Of a stretch of DNA of 64,000 nucleotides, positions 43,743 through 52,563 are shown piece after piece. Below the pieces are notes generated by a model. That model ran no database searches and was not told the origin of the DNA. It worked only from the letters and a program-made list of their open reading frames with translations. The DNA lies in the NCBI GenBank assembly GCA_001767525.1, contig MELF01000039.1, positions 1 through 64,000 on the forward strand. Reading direction: 5' to 3'. The translations under genes were made by a program, and so were the position numbers. Positions within the stretch are counted from its first letter, which is position 1, and every line of letters begins with the position of its first letter. Origin of the DNA: Acidobacteria bacterium RIFCSPLOWO2_12_FULL_68_19 (lineage in GTDB: Bacteria; Acidobacteriota; Vicinamibacteria; Vicinamibacterales; UBA2999).

Positions 43743-45356
43743 CTACTCGGGTCCGCCAGGCGTCTTGAAGAGCGTTCCCAGATCGATGCTGCCGAACTCG
43801 GACGGCGTGTGCGAGTTGGTGGCATTCGGCCGGCCGGGGTTCAGATTGGAAGCCGTGTCGTCGGGGGGGAAGAGTACTAGCGTGCCGAGCAGTTCCAGCA
43901 CTTTCCGCCTGTCGTCCTCACTGAGCGCGGCAAACGCCTGCTTGGAGGCTCTCGCCTCACCGTCGTGGCGGAGCGTCGCCTCCTCAATGCTGATGCTGCG
44001 CCCATCGTGGCCGTACGGCGTCGTGCTGGCGACGCCCCACAGCGGCTCGGTCATGAACGCGGTGGCGATCGTGCCGTCATACTGGCGCTCGTGAAACGCC
44101 GGCCCCAGATCGTGACGCTTGAAGTCGGTGAAGATGTTCTCCACGGTGAACCGGCCACCTGACGGGAGCATCTTCGGGAACGGCTGGTTGTCGCCGACGG
44201 TCGTGACGAAGAGCGTCGCCGTGGCGAACAGCCGGTTGAGAATACCCCGCCTGGGATCGAACCTGGTGTCAACGTCGACGACTCGGGCGTCACGTTCGAT
44301 CGTCAGGTTCTGGACATGGCAGTTCGTGCAGCCGATCCGGCGCATCAGGGCGAGCCCGGCGTTGGTGCGGCTGGTTGTTTCAGCGACGGCCGGCCTGAAG
44401 TAGTTCAACAGGTAGAACTCCAGGTAGTCCAGCAGCGCCGGGTCGATCTCGTTGGCAACCCCGTCCCCGTCTCCATCATGGGTGGCGTCGCACGACGGCG
44501 GCCGCTTGACGGAGTCGAGCGCCCGGTCGAAGACCATCCCCGCGGGACTCGCCGTTCTGATCGACCCGGCCGGGTTGGTCGCCTGGCACAGCACGGGATC
44601 GGGCGATTCGAGGCCCATTTCATCCTTGAACGCGCCGACGGCGAACGCCCGCAGCGAATACTCGCCCCCGTGGGCGAAGAAGGGGCGCACGCGAAGGTCA
44701 GGGTCCACTCCCTCTACCCCCGTCGTCACGACGCGGCCATCGGGCAGCCCCTGGATCGAGCCGTACTGGATGCCTTTCCCGACGAGCGGGAGTGTCACGG
44801 GTGCGCCGGACTGCCGGGCCTGCTGCGTCGCCTTGGTCCGAATGCTCCTGAGCTCGCCCGTGATCTCGTCGGCCAACCGCTCCACCAGCCCCGCCCCGAA
44901 CAGGTGCGGCGCGTCGCGGCTGTCGGGCCGCGTCGCGACGTTGCCGCCCACACCGGCCGAACCGCGTGGACGGCCGTGGCAGGCGGCGCAACTGTCGGTC
45001 AGACCCGCGCCATAGGCCGCGTTCTCCCGGATGTTCCCGGCCGACGAGGCGGTAACTCTGGGGCCGAGCCCCTGTCTGGCGGTGAACTTCCGCTGGAAGA
45101 CCTGGCGCCCGCGCCGAATGGCGCGAACCGGGTCGCGTGCGATCAGATAGAGCGACGACCCTTCGGTGGCGTCATCGCCGCGGCCGCTGCCAATCTGCTG
45201 CTCGAGGGTACGGTTGATGGCGCCGCCGGGCACGCCAGGCGTGGTTTGCGCGACGTCTGTGAGCTGCGCACGCGCGACGATCGGGATTGCCGCCGCCAGA
45301 AGCACCCAGAGCGCCGTCCCGAACGAGCTATTGGTCCTTCGCTTCTGCGATTCCAT
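43743..45356 (-). CDS. di-haem c-type cytochrome oxidoreductase (DHOR family)
   Basis: The protein has 537 residues from ATG 45356, with a signal peptide (LAAAIPIVARAQ). Two haem c motifs are present: CAACH (123-127) and CTNCH (343-347). A DGDGDGVANEID stretch at about 294-305 looks like a calcium loop. Motif positions and length fit the 'thiol oxidoreductase'/DHOR family related to di-haem peroxidases. It would act as a periplasmic electron-transfer enzyme. ATG 45374 is an alternative start. It lies 186 bases downstream of an anti-sigma gene, so ECF control is plausible. Confidence 0.85.
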   Translation of the reverse strand: MESQKRRTNSSFGTALWVLLAAAIPIVARAQLTDVAQTTPGVPGGAINRTLEQQIGSGRGDDATEGSSLYLIARDPVRAIRRGRQVFQRKFTARQGLGPRVTASSAGNIRENAAYGAGLTDSCAACHGRPRGSAGVGGNVATRPDSRDAPHLFGAGLVERLADEITGELRSIRTKATQQARQSGAPVTLPLVGKGIQYGSIQGLPDGRVVTTGVEGVDPDLRVRPFFAHGGEYSLRAFAVGAFKDEMGLESPDPVLCQATNPAGSIRTASPAGMVFDRALDSVKRPPSCDATHDGDGDGVANEIDPALLDYLEFYLLNYFRPAVAETTSRTNAGLALMRRIGCTNCHVQNLTIERDARVVDVDTRFDPRRGILNRLFATATLFVTTVGDNQPFPKMLPSGGRFTVENIFTDFKRHDLGPAFHERQYDGTIATAFMTEPLWGVASTTPYGHDGRSISIEEATLRHDGEARASKQAFAALSEDDRRKVLELLGTLVLFPPDDTASNLNPGRPNATNSHTPSEFGSIDLGTLFKTPGGPE

Positions 45357-45541
45357 ACTCCAATTGTTGCCCATCGGCCAGCGGCCGGCAGCAGAAGAGT
45401 GACGCGTCTCCTGGCCTTCCAGAGAACCGACGCACACGCCGAGCCATCTGGAGGCCCCTGAGGAATCATGATCGGTTGATCGAATCGGCGGCAATACACC
45501 AAACGGCCCAATTCGGTGGCGCAATCGCGCCACTGCTGCCG

Positions 45542-45778
45542 CTACCCTTCCGATTCCAGCCGTTTCCCAACCTTCGACTCGAAATCAGATGTAGGTTCCC
45601 TGTCGAACTCGCGCCCGGCCGCCCTTGCCGCGCGCGCGAGCCGCTCGAGCTGTCGTCGAAACGCGGTGCAGTGCCGGCACAGCGCGAGGTGCAGGCGAAC
45701 CGCCAGCCGCCGGGAGAGCGGCGCGTCGTCGAGCTGCCCGGTGGACAAGAGCAGTGAGACGTCCTTGCAGGTCATCAT
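45542..45778 (-). CDS. small soluble zinc-finger anti-sigma factor
   Basis: The protein has 78 residues. ATG 45778 overlaps the sigma stop (ATGATGA). It begins MMTCKDVSLLL and has HLALCRHC, the HxxxCxxC zinc motif of ZAS anti-sigma factors. There is no membrane segment, so it is cytoplasmic, possibly redox-sensing through its Cys residues. It should bind the ECF sigma factor encoded immediately upstream. Confidence 0.8.
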   Translation of the reverse strand: MMTCKDVSLLLSTGQLDDAPLSRRLAVRLHLALCRHCTAFRRQLERLARAARAAGREFDREPTSDFESKVGKRLESEG

Positions 45779-46350
45779 GGAATCGACGTCCAGCCCTTTC
45801 CGTCCAGGCACGCGCGCAGTCTCGTACGCGCTCGGTGCAGCAGCACTCCTACGTGTGTGATCGTCTGCCCCAGAATCTTACCAACCTCGGCGGCTGACAG
45901 ATCCTCGACCTGCCGGAGCTGAAACACCGCGCGCTGCAGCGGAGACAGGCCGTCGAGGCAGTCCCGAATTGCCGCTCCCGCCTCCCGTGAAGCGGCCTCC
46001 CGATCGGGTTCGACCGGCGGCCGCGTCCAATTCCCCCGTGCATCGAACCGAGACTCGAAGATCTCATCGATCGAGTCGTGCAGCTCTTCACGCGCCTGCA
46101 TCCGGCGGCGCTCCTGGATCTTGTGGTGCAGGATGCCGAACAGCCACGTGCGGACTTCCGCGCGGCCCTCGAAGCGATCGAGCCCGTTCAGGAACGTGAC
46201 GAACACCTCCTGCACGAGATCGTCGGCTTCGTCGCGACCGCATCCCATGCCGCGCGCCGCCCGGTAGAGCCGCCGAGCATTGTCATCGACGACCGCCTTC
46301 AGCGAGGCCGGATCGCGCCGACGCAGCCGCGCCAGCAGTGACGGCTCCAT
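45775..46350 (-). CDS. ECF-type RNA polymerase sigma factor
   Basis: The protein has 191 residues. Region 2 is seen at about 20-85 (DEADDLVQEVFVTFLNGLDR; RTWLFGILHHKIQERRR) and region 4 at about 130-185 (LSPLQRAVFQLRQVEDLSAA; EVGKILGQTITHVGVLLHRA). A 40-residue variable linker separates them. It directs polymerase to stress or substrate genes. The downstream neighbours are its anti-sigma factor and a di-haem oxidoreductase, the likely regulon. Confidence 0.92.
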   Translation of the reverse strand: MEPSLLARLRRRDPASLKAVVDDNARRLYRAARGMGCGRDEADDLVQEVFVTFLNGLDRFEGRAEVRTWLFGILHHKIQERRRMQAREELHDSIDEIFESRFDARGNWTRPPVEPDREAASREAGAAIRDCLDGLSPLQRAVFQLRQVEDLSAAEVGKILGQTITHVGVLLHRARTRLRACLDGKGWTSIP

Positions 46351-46488
46351 CCCGTCCCATCATAGCGGTCTCCCGAGCGGTCGCCGCGGGTGTAATGTCC
46401 GCCCTTCTCGCGACACTCACTGCTGATGGCGGCGCACCTTCAGGATGTCCTGACGGCGTGCGCGCACAGGAGAGGGAGGAAGAAGACG

Positions 46489-46827
46489 ATGCGGACGACA
46501 CTGGCGGTGGGGACCCTGGCCGCGTGGCTCTCGCTTGGCGGCGGCCTCTCGGCGGCCGAGACCTGGACCGGCACGATCAGCGACGCCGCGTGCGGGCTCT
46601 CGCACGACAAGATGACGGATCGCGGCAAGAAGGGCTCGGACAGGGACTGCACGTTGATGTGCGTGAAGGCGGGAAGTGCGTACGTGTTCGTGACCGGAGG
46701 CAAGGTGCTGAGGATCGCCAACCAGGACTTCAAGGCGCTCCCGCAGTTCGCCGGCGCCGCCGTGAGGCTGACCGGCGACCTGAAGGGCGACACGATTACG
46801 ATCGCCAGGCTCGAGCCGACGAAGTGA
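46489..46827 (+). CDS. small secreted protein of an acidobacterial family
   Basis: ATG 46489 follows GAGGGAGGA; a start at 46426 is in frame but lacks a signal. The 112-residue product has a signal peptide (AAWLSLGGGLSAAE) and the core WTGTISDAACGLSHD, DCTLMCVKAGSAYVFVTG, then an OB-like end (AVRLTGDLKGDTITIARL). Three Cys residues might bind a metal. Similar 'GTISD..CG.H' proteins are common in Acidobacteriota; their role is unknown. Confidence 0.75.
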   Translation: MRTTLAVGTLAAWLSLGGGLSAAETWTGTISDAACGLSHDKMTDRGKKGSDRDCTLMCVKAGSAYVFVTGGKVLRIANQDFKALPQFAGAAVRLTGDLKGDTITIARLEPTK

Positions 46828-47178
46828 AGCGCGCGTGAGGCGAACGGGGGCCCATCGAAGCTGGCGGTGTGCTCCCGCCGTGCTCGCCAGCAGCCGACAG
46901 GGACGATCGGCACCGGTGAAGGACCGCCACGAACCGCGCAGCATCGGGCGTTCGGCCACCGCAGCTCGCCGAAGTGGCAAACTGGTCGCACGTCGTCCGA
47001 GAGTCACGCAACGTTCTTCATTGGGGCTCCCGTCCGAGTACCGCGAACAGCTTTGCGAAGGTGTCTGCCCTTCTGCTGGGAGCAGTCCCGAATCTCAAGA
47101 TCCTGCGGCAGGTTGAGCCCGCAGCGAACTCGGACACCCATGACGCCCCGGAGCCTTGAACTTCCTTCAGCACTCGTC
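46828..47178. other. intergenic stretch, no gene seen
   Basis: About 350 bases between the small secreted protein and the toxin-antitoxin promoter. Several short frames exist but none has coding character or a start signal. Base composition becomes less GC-rich towards 47160-47215. Confidence 0.4.
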
Positions 47179-47208
47179 TTGCGTGATATGCTATATCTAG
47201 CATATAAT
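47179..47208 (+). promoter_or_regulatory. toxin-antitoxin promoter with palindromic operator
   Basis: TTGCGT (47179-47184), an 18-base spacer, perfect TATAAT (47203-47208). A perfect 8-bp inverted repeat, ATATGCTA and TAGCATAT with spacer TATC (47186-47205), covers the spacer and overlaps the -10. This is the expected place for an operator bound by the XRE antitoxin. Confidence 0.7.
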
Positions 47209-47238
47209 GTCTAACTGACGCAGCCATCGCCCAAGCCG

Positions 47239-47577
47239 GTGGTTTGGCTCGGCGACACGCGGGCGACGCTCAGGGCGTGTCCGCAGGACGTTCAGGACGA
47301 GGTCGGTTACGCGCTTTACTTGGCACAGATCAGTGAGAAGTACGCGGGCGCGAAACCGCTCAAAGGACTAGGGCCAGGCGTGCTGGAAGTCGTCGCTGAC
47401 CATCGCGGCGACACGTACCGAGCCGTGTACACGGTTCGGTTCGCCGAGCGGGTGTACGTTCTTCACGTCTTCCGGAAGAAGTCGAAGAAGGGTATCGCGA
47501 CGCCGCAATCAGACATCGAGTTGGTGCGACAGCGGCTGAAACGAGCTGCGGAGTTGGACCAGAAGCGGGAGCACTGA
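47239..47577 (+). CDS. type II toxin, RelE/HigB-like (phage-derived Gp49-like)
   Basis: The protein has 112 residues from GTG 47239: WLGDTRATLRACPQDVQDEV, GYALYLAQ, KPLKGLGPGVLEVV, YRAVYTVRFAERVYVLHVFRKKSKKGIATP. This is the RelE-superfamily ribosome-dependent mRNA interferase group with the toxin gene first. Family members usually begin a few residues earlier with KPVVWLGD; those codons are present in frame back to CTG 47215, after an in-frame stop at 47212, so a CTG start is possible. Basic residues near the end (RKKSKKG) are the likely catalytic or RNA-contact residues. The antitoxin gene starts two bases after the stop. Confidence 0.88.
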   Translation: MVWLGDTRATLRACPQDVQDEVGYALYLAQISEKYAGAKPLKGLGPGVLEVVADHRGDTYRAVYTVRFAERVYVLHVFRKKSKKGIATPQSDIELVRQRLKRAAELDQKREH

Positions 47578-47579
47578 AA

Positions 47580-47903
47580 ATGGCCACGAAGAAAGACTAC
47601 GTCGTCGGCAGCGGCAACGTCTTCGCGGATCTCGGATATGCCCGACCAGAAGAGGCGGCGGCGAAGGCGGAACTGGCCTACAAGATCACGACAATCATCG
47701 AGCGACGGAAACTCACCCAGGCTGAAGCCGCCACCGTCCTCGAAGTCGACCAGCCGAAGGTCTCAGCTCTTAGGCGCGGCAAGCTGACCGGCTTCTCACT
47801 CGATCGCCTCGTGAGATTCCTGGTGCTGCTTGGCAGCGACGTCCAGATCGTCGTGAAGGACCAGCCGCGCAGTCGGCGTCGGGCAAGACTGCTTGTTGCG
47901 TAG
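47580..47903 (+). CDS. XRE-family antitoxin, HigA-like
   Basis: The protein has 107 residues; the HTH is in the C-terminal half (KLTQAEAATVLEVDQPKVSA, then LRRGKLTGFSLDRLVRFL), as in the antitoxins paired with Gp49-like toxins. The N-terminal half is the toxin-binding part. ATG follows the toxin stop by two bases with weak purine-rich sequence inside the toxin end. It should repress the operon through the palindrome at 47186-47205. Confidence 0.88.
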   Translation: MATKKDYVVGSGNVFADLGYARPEEAAAKAELAYKITTIIERRKLTQAEAATVLEVDQPKVSALRRGKLTGFSLDRLVRFLVLLGSDVQIVVKDQPRSRRRARLLVA

Positions 47904-48283
47904 AGGTCCCGGCGTAAGGTCCCGGCGTAATGGCACCGCCCTTTGACCTCACGAGGCCAGTCGCGGCAGTCAAGTGGAAACGTTGGCGGGCTCGCAACTG
48001 TGAGGCCGGAAATTCTATCGTCCGTACAGCAACCCACCCAACGCCGCCGCGTCCTTCTGCATGTTCGGCAGGACGTGCGCAGGCCAGAATCGGTACGAAC
48101 GCCGACCGCCGTCACAGCCGCGTAGGGGCGGTCCTGCGGCTCTCTGACGGACGATTCCAGACGGGAATGCACCAAGGCTGTGGAGACACGGCCGGTGGGC
48201 TCAAAATGGGCTCAACACCGACCGAGAAGGACGTTCGGCAGCGGTCAAGGACCGACAAGAACCGAACGTCTTAGGCGGTTTAG
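47904..48283. other. intergenic region between antitoxin and tRNA, possible element remnant
   Basis: About 380 bases without a convincing gene. Just after the antitoxin the phrase GGTCCCGGCGTAA is directly repeated (about 47906-47930). The stretch next to the tRNA 3' end is a typical integration position, but no integrase and no second attachment site were found. Confidence 0.35.
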
Positions 48284-48360
<77 letters not shown>

Positions 48361-48375
48361 ACCGCGCAGTCCAGT

Positions 48376-49134
48376 CTAGCGTACTTCGACCGGGCTCACG
48401 AGCGGCAGCCCCTCGACATACCGCAGCGCCTCGTGCGCCGTCATGTCGGGCTCGAGCGGCGTGACCGAGACGTAGCCGTCTCGCACGGCCTCGTAGTCCG
48501 ATCGGTCGTGCGCCTCCCACTCGTTCTCCCCTTCCTCGATCCAGAAGTACGCTCGGTGCCGCGGATCGACCCGCCGGCTCACCACCGTCACGTGATTCCG
48601 CCGCGCCTGTACGGTGGCTCGAAATCCCCGATACGGCCCGAACGGCACGTTGATGTTGAGGAACGTGAACCGAGGCATCCCGCGCTCGAGCACCGCTTCG
48701 GCCACCGTCGCGGCGGCGCGCGCTGCGGAGCCGAACTCGAACTGGTTGTCCTTGTTCTGCGCCGACACGGCAAGGCTGGCAATCCCAAGCAGCGCTCCTT
48801 CCAGCGCGCCCGCCACCGTCCCGGAGTAGGTCACATCGTCGCCCAGGTTCCATCCCTTGTTGATCCCGGACACGATGAGGTCCGGTTTGCCGTGCAGCAC
48901 GTGGGCAATCGCGACGTTGACGCAGTCGGTAGGCGTGCCGTCGACCGTATACACCGACGGCCGCAGCCGCTCGAGCCGCAGCGGATGCCGGAGCGTCAGC
49001 GCGTGTCCAATGGCGCTCGCCTCCTGCACCGGTGCCACGATGGTGACCTCGCCGAGCGCCGCGAGCGCCTCGGCCAGTGCGTCTATCCCGTCGGAATGCA
49101 CGCCGTCGTCATTGGTGACCAGAATGCGGGACAT
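48376..49134 (-). CDS. surE: 5'/3'-nucleotidase SurE
   Basis: The protein has 252 residues from ATG 49134. Diagnostic motifs: the start MSRILVTNDDGVHSDGI (metal Asp pair), APVQEASAIGHALTL, VDGTPTDCVNVA, DLIVSGINKGWNLGDDVTYS and GTVAGALEGALLG. SurE removes phosphate from nucleoside monophosphates in stationary phase. The start overlaps the end of the MFS gene by 26 bases, so the two are coupled. The tRNA-Pro lies 15 bases beyond its stop. Confidence 0.95.
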   Translation of the reverse strand: MSRILVTNDDGVHSDGIDALAEALAALGEVTIVAPVQEASAIGHALTLRHPLRLERLRPSVYTVDGTPTDCVNVAIAHVLHGKPDLIVSGINKGWNLGDDVTYSGTVAGALEGALLGIASLAVSAQNKDNQFEFGSAARAAATVAEAVLERGMPRFTFLNINVPFGPYRGFRATVQARRNHVTVVSRRVDPRHRAYFWIEEGENEWEAHDRSDYEAVRDGYVSVTPLEPDMTAHEALRYVEGLPLVSPVEVR

Positions 49135-50377
49135 CTGAACTTGCGATCTTAGCATCCGCCGGGGCGTCGACTCGGGCAATCAGCAAGACTATCGCCGCCG
49201 TGCCCGCCAGCGCGGCGCCGGCGCCGAACGCCGCGCCGGCGCCAACGCGCTCGTACAGGAGGCCGAACGCCACGCTCGCCGTGAGCGCACCCACACCGAG
49301 CGCCGCGTTGTAGAACCCGAAGGCCGCGCCGTGTCGATCGGCTGGCGCCAGGTCCGCGATGAGCGCCTTCTCGGCGCCCTCCGTCAGCGCGAAGTACACG
49401 CCGTAGGCCAGAAACCAGGCGACGAGCGCCGCGGCGCCATCCGAGACGGCGAAACCGAGGTACACCACCGCGTAGACGAGCCAGCCCATCACGATGACCT
49501 GCTTGCGTCCCAGACGATCCGAGAGCGACCCGCCCCAGGTGGCGAGCGACGCTTTCACGACGTGGAAGGCGGACCAGAGCACCGGGATGTACGCGACGCT
49601 CCCAACGGCTTCCGATACGCGGAGCAACAGGAACGCGTCGGCGGAATTGCCCAGGCTGAAGAGCAACACAATCGCGAGAAACGTCCAGAGCTGTCGCGGG
49701 AGTGTTCCGGCGGGCCCGCGCCGCGCTTCCTTCTCATCGAGGCGCGGCACCCGCCCTACGTACGTAGGGCGCGGACCCGGCGTCCCGTCGCGCCGCTCGG
49801 CCGCCGCCGGAAGGCCGGGTTCGGGCACCAGGAACAGCAGTGCTACGGCGACCGCGCCGGGCACGATCGTGAGCGCAAAGACGAGGCGGTAGTCGCCGGG
49901 CGCGAGGAGCAGCAGCGCCGACGCCCCCAGCGGCCCGACGATCGCGCCGGTGTGATCCATCGCGCGGTGGAACCCGAACACGCGGCCCCGATCTCCCTTC
50001 GCGGCAAACCGCGCGAGCATCGCGTCGCGCGGCGCGCCGCGGATCCCCTTGCCGGTGCGGTCCAGCGCGCGGACGAGGAGCACCTGCGGCCAACTGCCGG
50101 TCACCGCAACGAACGGACGCGCCACCGATGACAGGAGGTACCCGGCAATGACGATGGGGCGGCGCCGTGTCCAGCGGTCGGAGAGGTACCCGGACACCAC
50201 CTTCAGCAGGCTGTTCACCGCCTCCGCCACCCCCTCGATGACGCCCAGCGACAGCGCGCCCGCGCCGAGCACCCGTGAGAGGTACACGGGAAGCAGCGGA
50301 TAGATCATCTCCGTCGCGGCGTCGGTAAAGAGACTCGACCAGCCGAGCAGCCGGACCGGGCGTGGAATCGAAGCCAT
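49109..50377 (-). CDS. MFS transporter
   Basis: The protein has 422 residues and about 12 hydrophobic helices. SGYLSDRWTRRRPIVIAGYL is the loop 2-3 signature (GxLxDRxxRR), repeated after helix 8 as GGSLSDRLGRKQVIVMGWLV. A cytoplasmic central loop rich in Arg/Pro (about 195-235) separates the two halves. RTGKGIRGAPRDAML is typical of a group often annotated as multidrug or small-molecule exporters. The substrate is unknown. It is divergent from amrS with 31 bases between starts, holding the palindrome ATCGTACGAT (50390-50399). Confidence 0.88.
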   Translation of the reverse strand: MASIPRPVRLLGWSSLFTDAATEMIYPLLPVYLSRVLGAGALSLGVIEGVAEAVNSLLKVVSGYLSDRWTRRRPIVIAGYLLSSVARPFVAVTGSWPQVLLVRALDRTGKGIRGAPRDAMLARFAAKGDRGRVFGFHRAMDHTGAIVGPLGASALLLLAPGDYRLVFALTIVPGAVAVALLFLVPEPGLPAAAERRDGTPGPRPTYVGRVPRLDEKEARRGPAGTLPRQLWTFLAIVLLFSLGNSADAFLLLRVSEAVGSVAYIPVLWSAFHVVKASLATWGGSLSDRLGRKQVIVMGWLVYAVVYLGFAVSDGAAALVAWFLAYGVYFALTEGAEKALIADLAPADRHGAAFGFYNAALGVGALTASVAFGLLYERVGAGAAFGAGAALAGTAAIVLLIARVDAPADAKIASSDVPHSGHQ

Positions 50378-50408
50378 CCGTTGACCGATATCGTACGATC
50401 AATAGGAG

Positions 50409-51533
50409 ATGCCGACCCTCGAACAGCTGCTCGCCGCCCGGACGGGACCGGCGGCGCCCGAGCTCGTCGAGCCCATCGAGAAGGGCCGCGTGCGCTGCTA
50501 CGCCTGCGGCCACCAGTGCCCGATTCCCGAGGGCGCTCGCGGCGTCTGCAAAGTGCGCTACAACGAGGGCGGACGCCTGCACGTGCCGTGGGGATACGTC
50601 GGCGGCGTGCAGTGCGACCCGGTCGAGAAGAAGCCGTTCTTCCACGCTCATCCGGGATCGCTCGCCTACAGCTTCGGCATGCTCGGTTGCGACCTGCACT
50701 GCAGCTACTGCCAGAACTGGGTGACGTCCCAGGCGCTGCGTGATCCACAGGCCGTGGCGCCGCTGCGCGACGTCACGCCGGCGGCGCTCGTGCGGAATGC
50801 GCTCGACCACGGGGCTCGAATCGTCGTCTCCACGTACAACGAGCCGCTCATCTCGGCCGAATGGGCTGTCGAGATCTTCCGGGAGGCACGGGCGCACGGA
50901 CTCGTCACCGGGTTCGTCTCCAACGGCAACGGCACGCCGCGCGTGCTCGAGTACCTTCGGCCCTACATCGATCTCTACAAGGTCGACCTCAAGAGCTTCG
51001 ACGACAAGCACTACCGCGAGCTCGGCGGTCGGCTCCAGCCGATTCTCGACACGATCGCCTGGCTGCACCGCCACGACGTCTGGGTGGAAATCGTCACGCT
51101 GCTCGTGCCCGGCTTCAACGACAGCGACGCGGAGCTCGTCGGACTCGCCGAGTTCGTCGCCGGCGTGTCAGTCGACATTCCGTGGCACGTCACGGCGTTC
51201 CACCAGGACTACCGGATGACGGACCCGCCGGACACCACACCGGGGATGCTGCAGCGGGCCGCGCGGATCGGCCGGGACGCGGGCCTCCGCTACGTCTACG
51301 CGGGGAACGCGCCCGGGCGGGTGGGCGACCTGGAGCATACGCACTGCCACGGGTGCGGCGAGCGCCTCGTGACGCGATGCGGATATCTGATCGAGGACTA
51401 TCGCCTCACGCCGGCCGGCACGTGCCCGGGCTGCGCGACGCCGATTCCGGGCCGCTGGAGCGCCCGCTTCGAGCGACAGCGCACGGCATTCCCCTTCCTG
51501 CCCCGACACGGCACGCCTCTGTCAGCGATCTGA
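50409..51533 (+). CDS. amrS: AmmeMemoRadiSam-type radical SAM enzyme
   Basis: The protein has 374 residues. The radical SAM motif is CDLHCSYC (Cys97/101/104 region) after an N-terminal zinc-like region (RCYACGHQCPIPEGARGVCKV). Later motifs include STYNEPLISAEW, FVSNGNGTP, LYKVDLKSFDD, HVTAFHQDYRM and YVYAGNAPG, with a C-terminal Cys cluster (HCHGCGERLV; CPGCATPI). It belongs to the AmrS group related to pyruvate formate-lyase activators; the usual partners (AMMECR1, Memo) are not in this window. The GGAG signal abuts the ATG with no spacer, so initiation may be leaderless. moaA follows by four bases. Confidence 0.9.
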   Translation: MPTLEQLLAARTGPAAPELVEPIEKGRVRCYACGHQCPIPEGARGVCKVRYNEGGRLHVPWGYVGGVQCDPVEKKPFFHAHPGSLAYSFGMLGCDLHCSYCQNWVTSQALRDPQAVAPLRDVTPAALVRNALDHGARIVVSTYNEPLISAEWAVEIFREARAHGLVTGFVSNGNGTPRVLEYLRPYIDLYKVDLKSFDDKHYRELGGRLQPILDTIAWLHRHDVWVEIVTLLVPGFNDSDAELVGLAEFVAGVSVDIPWHVTAFHQDYRMTDPPDTTPGMLQRAARIGRDAGLRYVYAGNAPGRVGDLEHTHCHGCGERLVTRCGYLIEDYRLTPAGTCPGCATPIPGRWSARFERQRTAFPFLPRHGTPLSAI

Positions 51534-51537
51534 AATA

Positions 51538-52563
51538 ATGAGCCGGGTGATCCTCGATCAGCACCAGCGTCCGCTGCGCAACCTGCGGCTGTCGGTGACC
51601 GACCGCTGCAACCTGCGGTGCAGCTACTGCATGCCGGAGCCGGAGTACGTCTGGCTGCCGCGCGAGGACATCCTCCACTTCGAGGAGATGGAGCAGCTCG
51701 TCGACGTCTTCCTGGACCTCGGCGTCGACCGAATCCGCCTCACCGGCGGCGAGCCGCTGGTCAGGCGCGACGTGCCGACGCTCGTCGCCGCGCTGGCGGC
51801 GCGGCCCCGGATCACGGATCTCGCCATGACGACCAACGGCGTCCTGCTCGCCGAACAGGCCCGGGCGCTCGCCGACGCCGGACTCCACCGCCTCACCGTG
51901 AGCCTCGATACGCTCCGGCCCGGCCGCTTCCGCGACCTCGCGCGCGCCGACGACCTCGACAAGGTTCTCGCGGGGATTGCGGCGGCCGCGCCGATCTTCC
52001 CCGGCATCAAGATCGACACGGTCGTCATCAGGGGCATCAACGACGACGAGCTGGTGGACCTCGTCGAGTTCTGCCGGCAGTACCGCGCGGAAGTGCGGTT
52101 CATCGAGTACATGGACGTCGGCGGCGCCACCCACTGGTCGATGGACCGGGTCGTGCCACGCGCGCAGATACTCCAGGAGCTGTCACGCGCCTACGGCGCG
52201 ATTCTGCCGGCCGCCGAGCCTTCGTCGGCGCCGGCGGACCGCTATCGATTGCCCGACGGGACGATCTTCGGAGTGATCTCGTCGACGACCCAACCGTTCT
52301 GTAGCGCCTGCGATCGCAGCCGCCTCACGGCGGACGGGCTCTGGTATCTCTGTCTGTACGCCCAGGGCGGCCTCGACCTCCGCCGGGCTTTGCGGGGCGG
52401 CGCCTCCGCCGCTCAGCTTGCCGGCATGATCCGGGCCACCTGGCACGATCGACGCGATCGCGGCGCCGAGGATCGGCTGACCGCCCGCGACCGCGTTCCC
52501 CTCATCCCTGTCGATACGCTCCGGCGCGATCCGCACCTCGAAATGCACACCCGCGGCGGGTAG
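51538..52563 (+). CDS. moaA: GTP 3',8-cyclase MoaA
   Basis: The protein has 341 residues. The N-terminal cluster motif is CNLRCSYC in RLSVTDRCNLRCSYCMPE; RLTGGEPLVRRD binds SAM; MTTNGVLL and SLDTLRP follow. The second cluster is in FCSACDRSRLTADGLWYLCL. The protein ends RGG, the Gly-Gly tail typical of MoaA. It makes the first molybdenum-cofactor intermediate from GTP. It is probably co-transcribed with amrS. Its stop TAG abuts the stop of the convergent HD-GYP gene with no base between. Confidence 0.95.
   Translation: MSRVILDQHQRPLRNLRLSVTDRCNLRCSYCMPEPEYVWLPREDILHFEEMEQLVDVFLDLGVDRIRLTGGEPLVRRDVPTLVAALAARPRITDLAMTTNGVLLAEQARALADAGLHRLTVSLDTLRPGRFRDLARADDLDKVLAGIAAAAPIFPGIKIDTVVIRGINDDELVDLVEFCRQYRAEVRFIEYMDVGGATHWSMDRVVPRAQILQELSRAYGAILPAAEPSSAPADRYRLPDGTIFGVISSTTQPFCSACDRSRLTADGLWYLCLYAQGGLDLRRALRGGASAAQLAGMIRATWHDRRDRGAEDRLTARDRVPLIPVDTLRRDPHLEMHTRGG

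Noticed and set aside
14204..46350. Possible genomic island or phage
   Set aside because: No integrase, transposase, phage gene or clear composition shift; the content is typical of acidobacterial accessory operons.
46867..47214. Short plus-strand frames between the secreted protein and the toxin gene
   Set aside because: No start signal, no coding bias and no recognisable motif.
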